Below are positions 19,640-28,879 of a stretch of 64,000 nt of DNA, one piece after another (the first letter of the stretch is position 1; every line of letters begins with the position of its first letter). Origin of the DNA: Diphasiastrum complanatum (Eukaryota > Streptophyta > Lycopodiopsida > Lycopodiales > Lycopodiaceae). The translations under genes were made by a program, and so were the position numbers. The stretch covers positions 53,683,592 to 53,747,591 of the forward strand of contig CM055097.1 of NCBI GenBank assembly GCA_029204225.1, read 5' to 3'. The notes under the pieces were generated by a model. The model was not told the origin of the DNA. It saw only the letters and a list, made by a program, of their open reading frames with translations, and made no database searches.

Positions 19640-20599
19640 TTCACAAGGATCTGCAAGCCTCCAAGGATCTCTCCTCTACCTGTGTCCCTACTCTTTAAAC
19701 ACAAAGATAGATAACAAGCTGGCCTCAAGTATTCATCACCCAACCATAGCTAGATCCAAGCTCCAAGCAAGACCTATCTAGCACCCCCTTGCTAACCATA
19801 AACAAATCACAAGCATACCACAACACTCCATAGCATTCTCAAGATCCAGACCCTACTTATGTCCCATACCATAAGCAAGATCCAAACCTCAAGCATACTA
19901 CCACAAGAAAGCACTCTACACACTAGTAGCAACACTAGAGCATAAGCAAAGCAAACAAGAGAGATCTCCCCCTCCAAATGGGCGCCCTACTACCCTCATA
20001 TAGATGGCCCATGGACCCCTCCAATGCAGTATGGAGTTCTATGCTCATCCAATGAGAGAGAGAGAAGCTAGGGGAGTTAAAGAATTTCCAAGAGCCTCCA
20101 TAGGCTTATGGAATGTCAAGAGACTCCTTCCATAACCTATGACTCTTTGAATGTCTTTCTTGTGGGAGTTGGAAACTCAATGGACACTTTAGAAGGGCGC
20201 CCTTTTACTAGGTCCCATTGCCCAAGCTGTGCAAGTATACTTTGGTCCTAGACCAATAAAGTGATATGGTTCAAGGTTGAGGCCCAAGGTTTAGAAAAAT
20301 AGTCATCCAATGAATTTCTAACACCTCTCTAGGTTCCATACCTCCATCCAAGGTATAGACACCTACCCGTCCTTACCCAAGGACACTAGTACCTTAATCT
20401 AAGACACCTACTCTTAATACTAAGGGTACCCCTTATCCAAGGGTCATGTGACTCCATACCTCCAACTAGGTATAGTCACTTGTCTGTCCTTATCTAAGGG
20501 CACATACCCTTAGTCCTAAGGGTACCTTGCCATTTAGCCCCCAACACTAGATGGACTAATAGGGGTCTAAAGTACTACTAGTTACATAGGTATGTAGCA
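19640..20599 (-). repeat. Probable 3' LTR of the gypsy element at 20615-21514
   Basis: The minus strand has a polypurine tract (TAGGGGGAAGGAA, about 20600-20612) directly before TGCTACATACC at 20599, as expected for the start of a 3' LTR. The low-coordinate end is not defined by a matching copy and is my estimate. The block contains repeated words such as CCATACCTCCA and AAGGTATAG around 20338-20475. Confidence 0.45.
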
Positions 20600-20614
20600 T
20601 TCCTTCCCCCTAAA

Positions 20615-21514
20615 CTTAAATTTTTCCTTGCAGGGAAAAATTTGGAAAATTCTTCTAGAGATCAGCCTCCTTTTCTTAGGTATCCTCCTCTTCTGATTTT
20701 CCCCTCCACCTGACTAAAAATTTCCGAAGCACTCTACTTCGTAGAGTCCTCTGCTTTGTAGAGTCCTCTGCCGGCTATTAATTATTGCCTCGGGTTCAGG
20801 TTGTTTACTCACGGACTCATCACGAAGAAGTTCCACTAGATCTTCCACAGGGACCAGGGTCTCCCCAGACCCCAACGAGGGTTTCAACTTACTAACGTGG
20901 AAAGCATGATGAATTCCAACGTTAGCTGGAAGGTCTAGTTTGTATGTGACCTTGTTTATCACTTGGATAACCTTAAAAGAACCGCAATACCTAGGCGCCA
21001 ACTTTGCACACTTTATAGTTTTCAAGCCCCTAGAGTGACTAGGGACTCTCAAAAACACTCAGTCGTTGACCATGAATACCTTGTGCTTCCAAGATAGATC
21101 AGCATAGTGCCTTGCCCTGTCCTGGGCACTTCTTATGCTATCTTTAGCCAGCTGTAACATTTCTTGCATATCCGCAAGGAAATCAGCTGCGGCTTGCACC
21201 CGTAGGTTTTTCATGCCAACACTAATTGGTGATCGAGGTTAAAAACCATACATAAGCATGAAAGGGCTAAATCCGGTCGCTAAATGTTTTGCATTGTTAT
21301 ATGCAAATTCCACCAGTGGAAGGTAATGTTTCCAATCAGACTGCCGATGGCCCACATATGCTCGAAGCATATCCTCCATCGTCTGATTGGTCCTTTCTGT
21401 TTGACCGTCTGATTCTGGATGATCTGTAGAACTCAAACTTAAAGTTGTTTCCAAATTTTCAAATACTGCTTGCCAAAAATTTCTAGTGAATACGGTCACT
21501 AACAATATCGCAAT
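20615..21514 (-). pseudogene. Gypsy (chromovirus-like) integrase core, tail and chromodomain, decayed
   Basis: The minus strand reads the end of the integrase core (TRNFWQAVFENLETTLSLS, TDHPESDGQTERTNQTMEDM, YLPLVEFAYNNAKHLATGF), then the linker and GPY/F-like module (LAPRYCGSFKVIQVINKVTY, GIHHAFHVSKLKPSLG). Last comes a chromodomain-like end (FLVRWRGKSEEEDT, then KNFPNFSLQG). Integrase inserts element DNA, and the chromodomain steers it to chromatin marks. Stops (TGA near 21060 and others in the chromodomain) and a missing N-terminal half make it non-functional. Its upstream edge abuts host-gene sequence at about 21515-21545. Confidence 0.82.
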
Positions 21515-22755
21515 GCATGCCCTCTTCACGTGGATTGGGGTCCGACGTGGTTGCATCAAGGCCGCCTGCACGGTCATGTGACTCAATAGCAATATCTAGG
21601 CGCTTTTTAGATCTCAGCTCTGCGGGATCTATGTGCCTTTTTGTTTTTGTTTTTGAGGCTGATCCTTGTGGTGGAAGTGGCGAGAGTTTATTTCTTCCCT
21701 TTTGGAATGCCTGCCATTCAAGATGCAGGTCATTTTCACAATTGTGTCTCTCACCCTTCGGGTAATCCAGCCACCAGGGACATTTGTTTACTTCCCAAGC
21801 TGTGATTCCCCAATCTTTCCACTATGTGGGGAATATTATTCACCTTAATGGCCGCGTCATGCTGAGCTTGACACTCCCCAAGAGATAGATTCTCTCTATC
21901 AATTCTGGAGGTTGCCTGATCGAGCAACCTTGTGAAATCTTCCTGTGCATGCATTGCCAATACAACGTTACAATTATCAGTGCATCCACAAAGATAAAAT
22001 ACACTGCACCAGCTTCAAGTTTTCTTACCTTGAAAACCAATTGAGAAAATATTACCATTGGCACATTGTACCAAGATTTGTGTTGGCCTTTTCATTCTAT
22101 TCTCATTTTTGCTTCCATCCAATATCTATCTTGGATTGGCATGTTCCTCAACAGTGTGGCCTTGTCAGATAGTCCAAATTTCTACAGCATGAACACGTCA
22201 CGTGACAACGTGTGCGACACATGTACGCAGGTCAACCTACAAACAAATCAATTACATCAGGACAAGGAACAACCTTATAAAAATGGGGAGTGGTGACACT
22301 AAAATGAGGTCCATACTTGTTGATGGAATGTAGAGCAAGTATGAGCTCGCCTTCTTTAGATCTGCTTGCCTCGATGAAAGTGCAATCCACCCTAATATGT
22401 CTTGCTTTATTCAATGGAAATTTTGAGCCAAAAAATGCGAGGAACTTTAGCACTTAACAATTAACGAGAACATAAAAAGAACAAATATCTGCAAACAACT
22501 TTGTATACCTTGTTTTATCTTTTTCATCCATGCGGTGGCTCGATGGTTGCCATCCCAAATGATGTACTTCTTATTGCTCAAGTGTTGCCACTCGGGTGAG
22601 TTACAAAGATCTTCCTCAAACTCCATATTTACCTCTCTCCAAATAGGACCCCAATCTTCTAGATCGTATTGGTCCACTTCAAGCTCTGACTCACCTACTC
22701 TTTTCATGGAGACAAAGAAAGTTCCCAAATCTCGAGGATATCCCATTGTGCGAAA
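21515..22755 (-). CDS. Multi-exon piece of an unrecognised gene with a DGNHR motif
   Basis: Reading down from 22755, a first exon part (to 22509, donor G|GTATAC) encodes TMGYPRDLGTFFVSMKRVGE, VDQYDLEDWGPIWREVNMEF and KKYIIWDGNHRATAWMKKI. An exon from 22452 (acceptor TTAAG) gives VLKFLAFFGSKFPLNKARHI and CTFIEASRSKEGELILALHS. One ending at 22029 (AAG|GTAAGA) gives KFGLSDKATLLRNMPIQDRY but holds a TGA. The exon 21942-21844 has clean CACAG and AAG|GTGAAT edges. A last one from 21821 encodes ITAWEVNKCPWWLDYPKGER and CENDLHLEWQAFQKGRNK. The gap before it is only 22 bases, too short for an intron, so a frameshift is likely there. DGNHR resembles the ParB/sulfiredoxin-like motif, which is inference only. 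It continues the exon at 3750-4039 in frame and is probably now a pseudogene. Confidence 0.6.
22751..22755. other. Target-site duplication TTTCG (right copy, read on the minus strand)
   Basis: Plus-strand CGAAA, which is TTTCG on the minus strand, directly follows the TTTTCACA end of the LTR at 22756-23446. It equals the duplication at 4035-4039. Confidence 0.8.
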
Positions 22756-23446
22756 TGTGAAAAGTACAGTACTAAGGACCATAAATGGATCTTTGAATGA
22801 TCCACAAGGTGATTGTATACTTGTTAAACAATCTATCAGAAACTAGTCATCAGAAAACAAGATCTAGTTTAGCAGCTTGATAGGAAACAAGTAGAGACAA
22901 TCAAAGCATTGATCAATTAGTATAATCCAACTCCACACGTGTGGAAATAAGGCTGTAGTACGGCCTGTAGACAGTGTTTACAGAGTGCCAAAGCTGGGTT
23001 TCATTGGAAAAATAGAGTAATCACCATACAATGAGAGGAAACTCGAGTTTCTCCTTGAGGCTCCAAAAAGTTTCTATCTTCTCACTATGGAGAATGGGAA
23101 TACATAGTAAAACACACTTCCTTTGCAAAGTTAGGTGAAAATCCAGCATGTAATAAGGAATTAGACTCCACTTTCTTGCCCTAATGTGAAAACCCTAGCC
23201 TAGATCCAAGAGTCATGCTTGGTAGGTGCATGGTAGGTACAAATCTCATCATAAATCATGGTCTAGATCCTACAAAGTAGGAATCACTACCAAATAGACA
23301 CAACCACTCCTCTTGACTCGTGGTAACCTACTTTAGGTGTGTATGTACAAGTGGCACTTTGGCCATTGAAGTAACCAACAAACAATATTGACAAAATGTA
23401 CAATATTCTACATGGCTAGATTTGCCAATGTAGGCAATTTTTCACA
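22756..23446 (-). repeat. 3' LTR of the split copia element (691 bp)
   Basis: On the minus strand it runs from TGTGAAAAATTGCC (23446) to GTACTTTTCACA (22756). Length equals that of the copy at 4040-4730, and I counted about five mismatches by eye. It includes the stop codon of the RT polyprotein and the palindrome TCCACACGTGTGGA (22932-22945). Confidence 0.9.
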
Positions 23447-25240
23447 CGAAACCTCAAATCTAGCCTTGGAGATCACAATGCTTTTATCAATAACTCCAAT
23501 TGAAGATCTAAGCTTGACAAATGAATCTTTAGGTAAAGGTTTAGTAAACAAATCAGCCAAGCAACTTGGTGATGGCACGTGTTGGAGCTTGATCTCTTTA
23601 GCTTGCACTTTTTCCCTCACGAAATGATGAGCAATTTCGATGTGTTTGCTCCTTGCATGGAATGTAGGATTAGTTGCAAGTGATTGGGCTGATTGGTTGT
23701 CACAATAGATGATAGGGATCTCCTCCTCCATGACATGAAGCTCCACCAATAGCCTTTTGAGCCACAAGACCTCCTTGCATGTTGATGTCAAGGCCTTGTA
23801 TTCGGATTCTGTGGAAGATAGAGAGATGGTATCTTGCTTTTTAGAAAGCCATGATACTACTCCATCACATAGAAAGGTGGCAAAGGCACTTGTTGATCTT
23901 CTATCCACTTTGTCACCTGCAAAATCCGAGTCACTATAGGCTCTTAAGCCAAGATTAGTTCCTCTATACAAAATACCAAAATTCTTAGTGAATGAAATGT
24001 ATCTAAGAACTCTTTTTGCCATCTTCCAATGTGAAACTAGAGGACTTCGCATGAATTGGCTTAACTTTCCAACACTATAACTAAGATCAGGTCTAGTTAT
24101 AGTTAAATAGATCAAGAATCCAATAAGCCTTCTATATAATGTGATGTCCTCAAAGGATGCTTCATCACAACCAATAGATGCTTTTACATGTTGCTCCATT
24201 GGTGTCTCAATGCCTTTACAATTCTTCATTCCAAATCTATCTAGGATGGATGTAGCATATTTAGATTGACAATTGAAGCTAAAATCACATCGTCTAATAA
24301 CCTCTATTCCAAGAATGAAGCTCAATAGGCCGAGATCTACCATCTTAAACTCTTTTGCTAAAGCAATTTTTACATCTCTAATTCCATCTAGATCATTACC
24401 ACTCAAGATAATGTCATCTACATACAAAACAAGAATAATGATCATGCCATCATGAAAACTTATATACAATGATGGATCATAGGCACTCATTACAAAATTG
24501 ATGGAAATGAGAAAAGAGTTTAGCCTAGAGTACCATGCTCTAGGTGCTTGCTTGAGCCCATAAAAGCTCTTCTTCAAAAAACACACCTTTCCTTCATGCT
24601 TTGCCTTGATGAAGCCCTCGGGTTGCCTCATGTAGATCTCTTCCTCCAAATAACCATTGAGGAATGCATTTGTGAAGTCAAGTTGGAATAGCTCCCAATT
24701 GAAGGTTGTAGCAAAACTAATGATCAACCTGATAGTAACAAGCTTAGCCACAGGAGCAAAAGTCTCATCATAGTCAATGCCTTTGGTTTGTAAAAAACCT
24801 TTGGCAACAAGCCTAGCTTTATGCTTGCTTATTGATCCATCTTGATTATACTTCAACCTAAACACCCACTTGCAATCAAGAGGTTTCTTCCCTTGAGGAA
24901 GATCCACAAGATCCCAAGTATGATTTTCAATAAGAGCATCATACTCTACTTGCATAGCATCCATCCAACTTTTAGACTTACAAGCATCTTCATAGCATGT
25001 TGGCTCATCTAACATTGAAGTAAGAAAGGTGTAAGATGTGAAAGATGATGAGCCTTCCCTTTGATCACCTTGACCATCATAGGTGAGCCTCAATGGCTCG
25101 GATCTTGCCCTTGTAGATCTTCTTGGAGTTCTTGCATCTTGAGGTGGATCCTCAAGTTCTTCTTCACTTGGAAGCTCCTCCTCCATCCTAGCATGATCCT
25201 TGGCATCAAGATGATTAGTAGCATTATTGACAGCCTTATG
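23408..25240 (-). CDS. Ty1/copia reverse transcriptase-RNase H (3' half of the split element)
   Basis: The minus strand is open from about 25240 to the stop at 23408, roughly 610 codons. From ATG 25186 it gives 592 residues. The order is an acidic linker (EEELPSEEELEDPPQDARTP), the RT lead-in (WMDAMQVEYDALIENHTWDL), RT palm motifs (KARLVAKGF, FAPVAKLVTIRLII, QLDFTNAFLNG) and the catalytic box LYVDDIILSG. RNase H follows (AYSDSDFAGD, SLSSTESEYKAL, YCDNQSAQSLATNP) with the C-terminal KHIEIAHHFVREKV and LADLFTKPLP. All catalytic residues I can check are present and no stop interrupts it. It has no gag or integrase of its own. The missing 5' part matches in family and in content the half at 4040-7460. 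The frame breaks near 25240, at a GH-coding triplet pair also seen at the other breakpoint. Confidence 0.93.
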   Translation of the reverse strand, partial: HKAVNNATNHLDAKDHARMEEELPSEEELEDPPQDARTPRRSTRARSEPLRLTYDGQGDQREGSSSFTSYTFLTSMLDEPTCYEDACKSKSWMDAMQVEYDALIENHTWDLVDLPQGKKPLDCKWVFRLKYNQDGSISKHKARLVAKGFLQTKGIDYDETFAPVAKLVTIRLIISFATTFNWELFQLDFTNAFLNGYLEEEIYMRQPEGFIKAKHEGKVCFLKKSFYGLKQAPRAWYSRLNSFLISINFVMSAYDPSLYISFHDGMIIILVLYVDDIILSGNDLDGIRDVKIALAKEFKMVDLGLLSFILGIEVIRRCDFSFNCQSKYATSILDRFGMKNCKGIETPMEQHVKASIGCDEASFEDITLYRRLIGFLIYLTITRPDLSYSVGKLSQFMRSPLVSHWKMAKRVLRYISFTKNFGILYRGTNLGLRAYSDSDFAGDKVDRRSTSAFATFLCDGVVSWLSKKQDTISLSSTESEYKALTSTCKEVLWLKRLLVELHVMEEEIPIIYCDNQSAQSLATNPTFHARSKHIEIAHHFVREKVQAKEIKLQHVPSPSCLADLFTKPLPKDSFVKLRSSIGVIDKSIVISKARFEVSCEKLPTLANLAM

Positions 25241-26155
25241 ACCACATAATTACACCTATGAAAACGTGCAAGCAAAATATTAGCCATGTATTTTATGAAT
25301 AACACCAAAAACATTGAAAATACCATTAAAAAACCATGTTTTTTTGACCATTTTTCAACCATTTTTGCAATTTTTTGTGGATCAAACCCACATGCAAGTG
25401 CAATCAGGACATATCTACTCTAATTCAATTACATAAAAGCACTAAAAGTTTTGATTTTAATCAATCATGGTTCATATAGCCCATTTCTAGCCCAAAAATC
25501 ATAATTTTTAGCTAGAAATCACTATCTAAGTCCAATTTTGACTTTTCAATTAGCATGCAATCTTAGAATTAATCATAATGACTGGAAAACAACAAGTACA
25601 ATTTTGAAAAACGTTCAAGATCAGTAGCTTTGATGAATTTCAAGCAAAAACATTGAATACTAGCTCAAAAACTACAAAAATTATATTCATACATTGTGTT
25701 ACTTCTCTTTACTTCTTCTTCTTAGGTGGTTTTCGCTCTGGAAACCTAGTGTTTTTGCCCGTTTCCAGGACTCAGTTATTTTCAGTTAGGTCCTCTAGTT
25801 TAGAACTATTTCTAGGCAGATCGTTTGTCAGTTGAACATATGTATTCCCAGCTTGTCAGTGGGATGAAATAGTTTTGTTCACTCCCGCTACATGCATTTA
25901 CAAGCCATGTAACCAATCCTTGCTCAACAGATTAGCATTCTGAATCAGAGAGCAATCTACAAATCTGTCTACTAAACTACTCTAAGAAATCAGGGAACAA
26001 TACAACATCAAGATTAATCTACACAACAAAAACAAGAATCAAGAATACTAACTACCTAACATCATTCTAGCATCCCAAGAATCAAGAAATACACCTCTCT
26101 TGATGCTTGGAATTCCCAAGAACAATCAAGGATAGGATTGTTAGTGAATATGCAA
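25241..26155. other. AT-rich sequence, no gene seen
   Basis: Just beyond the inferred second breakpoint the sequence is unrelated to the copia element. A short T-rich area with repeated CATTTTT words lies near 25340-25375. I recognise no gene or LTR until 26156. Confidence 0.4.
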
Positions 26156-26717
26156 TGTTATGTCCATGGCCAATAAGTAGGATTTAGTATACTCCTAGAC
26201 TTGGATACATGGTACTCCAGTAAATCAAGCTGTTAGTTATGCCACGTCATACTAGATGTGACCTGAAAGTAACTAATGTCCTTGTGAGGCCTAGAACACA
26301 TCAAATGGAGTTTAGACGAGGTATGAGATCATGTATGCATGTGTAGAGTTATCAATAACAATTCTATGATAGTTGGTCCATTCTTAGGACTCTATTCTAG
26401 GTGAATCTATGTATAGGGAACTTAGGGCTATGCATGGCTATGTGCCCAAGTTGCTTTTGGCTCTATATATTGAGGCCAAACTCGCCCTACTCCTCATTAT
26501 GATCATTGATTCATTGCCAGGATTTCACTCTACCTTCATGCTTCTTATTCTTTGGCTTGGGAGTGAAGCTTCTAGAGTTGATTGGTTGCTTCTACTTAGT
26601 TGGGTGGTTGCTCCATAGTGTGTTTTTCATTGTGTTTTGTCTTGTAAGCAGGATCTTAGGGAGCTTCCCTTATATTAGTATCATTGTGTTTGTGATTTGT
26701 AAGCAGGATCTAAGGAT
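26156..26717 (+). repeat. 5' LTR of an internally deleted gypsy element
   Basis: It begins TGTTATGTCCATGGCC and matches the copy at 28256-28706 through TGTTAGTTATGCCACGTCAT, GTGACC(T/C)GAAAGTAACTAAT and CCTTGTGAGGC. A TATA-like word (CTCTATATATTGAGG) lies near 26460. The right end contains an imperfect duplication of a segment with TTGTAAGCAGGATCT, so the exact end is uncertain. Confidence 0.75.
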
Positions 26718-28226
26718 CTAAGTGACTATAAAAAATAAATATCCATTACCCAGAATGGATGACCTTGTAGATTGCTTGGGTGGAGCACGATATTTCACCA
26801 AGATAGATCTCAGGATATGGTACCATCAAATAAGAATTAAGTCAGAAGATGTCCAAAAGATAGGATTTCGTTCTAGATTTGGTCAATATGAATTCTTAGT
26901 GTTGTCATTTGGATTTACGAATGCTCCAACAACGTTCCAGCAAATGATGAACGATTTATTTCTTCCATATTTGGGGAAGTTTGTGATTGTATTCTTAGAC
27001 GACATTCTCATTTACAGTAAATCCTTGGTGGAACACGTAGAACACTTAAAAATCATCTTGATGAAACTTCGTCAGGAGTTACTCTATGCTATAGAGTCCA
27101 AGTGTGAATTATTTAAGCAAGAGTTGCTTTATCTTGGTCATAAGATCACAATAAATGGAATCAAGATTGACGAGGATAAAACCAAGATTGTGATTGAGTG
27201 GCCAATTCAGAGAATTGTGAGGCACATAAAGTCATTTTTAGGTTTTACACTTTTCTTCAAGAGATTTATTGAGGATTATGCTAAGTTAACAGACCACTTA
27301 ATAATCTGACAAAAGGGTTTGTTAATAAAAAGAAAAAGAGGAAGCAATCTAGTCCGCCTATTGTTTGAAACGAGGAATTGAATCATTGTTTTGAGAAACT
27401 TAAAACAATGATTGTTTTAGCTCTCGTGTTACAAATTGCAAATCCAGATTTACCTTACGTCGTGAGATCGGACGCAAGTGATGTTGCAGTTGGAGCAGTT
27501 CTATTACAAATGGATAGGCCACTAGCGTTTGAGAGCAAAAAATTCACTGATCCTCAGTTGCATTATACTACGTTGGGAAAAGGAATTGTTTGCTGTAATC
27601 CATGCACTTAAAATCTGGAGACACTACTTGTATGGTAGTAAGTTTGTAGTGTATTTTTGTAATCCTTATAGTGGTATAAGAAGGTTGCTGATTTTTTCCA
27701 TGATATGCAAGAAATGTTGCAAGTGGCTAAGGATAGTATCCGAAGTGCTCAGGATAGAGCTAAACACTATACCGATCTTAAGAGATCTCCAAGAGATTTT
27801 AATGTTGATGACTGGGTATATCTTAGGATTCCAAAATATTCTAAGATGTTACGTATAGGAAAGCATTATAAGTTGTCTACCCGTTATTGTGGACCTTTCA
27901 GGATTGTACGTAGAGTTTGTTCTTTGGCGTATGAATTCGATCTTCAAGAAAAATGGACTGCACACCCAGTATTTCATGTAAGTCGTTTAAAACTAAGTTT
28001 ACATGATGGTAATACAGTTGGATCGGATGAGGATTTATCCTATTTGAAAGATTTGTCGCTTAGTGTACCTCTGGAACCTGAGAAAGTGCTCAGAACCAAA
28101 GATAAACAATTGAGGAATCGTTCTATCTCTGAGTGCTTAATTCGGTGGAAGGGTCGTATTGAGGATGATGATTCGTGGCAGAGAGTTAATAGCATAAAGA
28201 AAAACTTCCCAAAGTTTAGTTTCTAA
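26718..28226 (+). pseudogene. Chromovirus RT, partial RNase H and chromodomain, with gag/protease and integrase deleted
   Basis: RT starts immediately after the LTR with TIKNKYPLPRMDDLVDCLG and carries KIDLRIWYHQIRI, FGFTNAPTTFQQMMNDLF and the catalytic FLDDILIYS. Gag, protease and the RT fingers are therefore missing. RNase H follows (PYVVRSDASDVAVGAVLLQM, LGKGIVCCNPC, RHYLYGSKFVVYF) with a frameshift. At about 27650-27700 the sequence jumps to the post-integrase tail: MQEMLQVAKDSIRSAQDRAK, YCGPFRIVRRVCSLAYEFDL, HPVFHVSRLKLSLH. It ends with a chromodomain (LIRWKGRIEDDDSWQRV, KKNFPKFSF, stop at 28226). Two clean internal deletions remove most of the pol gene, so it could only move with help. 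Confidence 0.85.
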
Positions 28227-28237
28227 GGATAGAAACA

Positions 28238-28255
28238 GTTTAAGGAGGGGAAGAA
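28238..28255 (+). promoter_or_regulatory. Polypurine tract
   Basis: GTTTAAGGAGGGGAAGAA lies directly before the TGTTATG start of the 3' LTR, the expected primer site for plus-strand DNA synthesis. Confidence 0.85.
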
Positions 28256-28706
28256 TGTTATGTTCATGACTAGTACATAGGATACAATATACTCCTAGTC
28301 TTGGATACACGGTACTCCAGTGAAACAAGCTGTTAGTTATGCCACGTCATACTAAACGTGACCCGAAAGTAACTAATATCCTTGTGAGGCCCAGAACACA
28401 CTAAATGGAGTTTAGATAAGGTATGAGACAGTGTATGCATGTGTAGAGTTATCAATAGCAATTTTATGAATAGTTGGTCCATGCTTAGGACTCTAATCTT
28501 GATGAATCTATGTATAGGGAACTTAGGGCTATGCATGGCTAGATTGCCAAGCTCTCACTCTATATTCATGTTTCTTGTTCCTTGGCTTGAGGGTGAAGCT
28601 TCTAGAGTTTGATTGGATGCTTCTACTTGGTTGGGTGGTTTCTCCATAGTGTGTTATCCATTGTGTTTGTGATTTGTAAGCAGGGTCTAAGGAGCTTCCC
28701 TTATAA
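28256..28706 (+). repeat. 3' LTR of the internally deleted gypsy element
   Basis: It starts TGTTATGTTCATGAC and follows the 5' LTR with scattered substitutions, for example CATACTAAACGTGACCCG versus CATACTAGATGTGACCTG. It lacks about 90 bases found near 26430-26530 in the 5' copy. That level of divergence suggests an old insertion. Confidence 0.78.
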
Positions 28707-28879
28707 TGTCCTGTAGCCAATAATATGATCATCTGAAGTTTTGCAATTTTGTGAGTAAAATTGGTAGAATTTCGAATTGTTCTAATTGCATGCATGTCAA
28801 TTTCCTATTTTGAGATATTGTGCTTGCATGGAATGTCTGCATGTTGATTCTCAAGGTGATTCTGACATGCATAAGTAGT

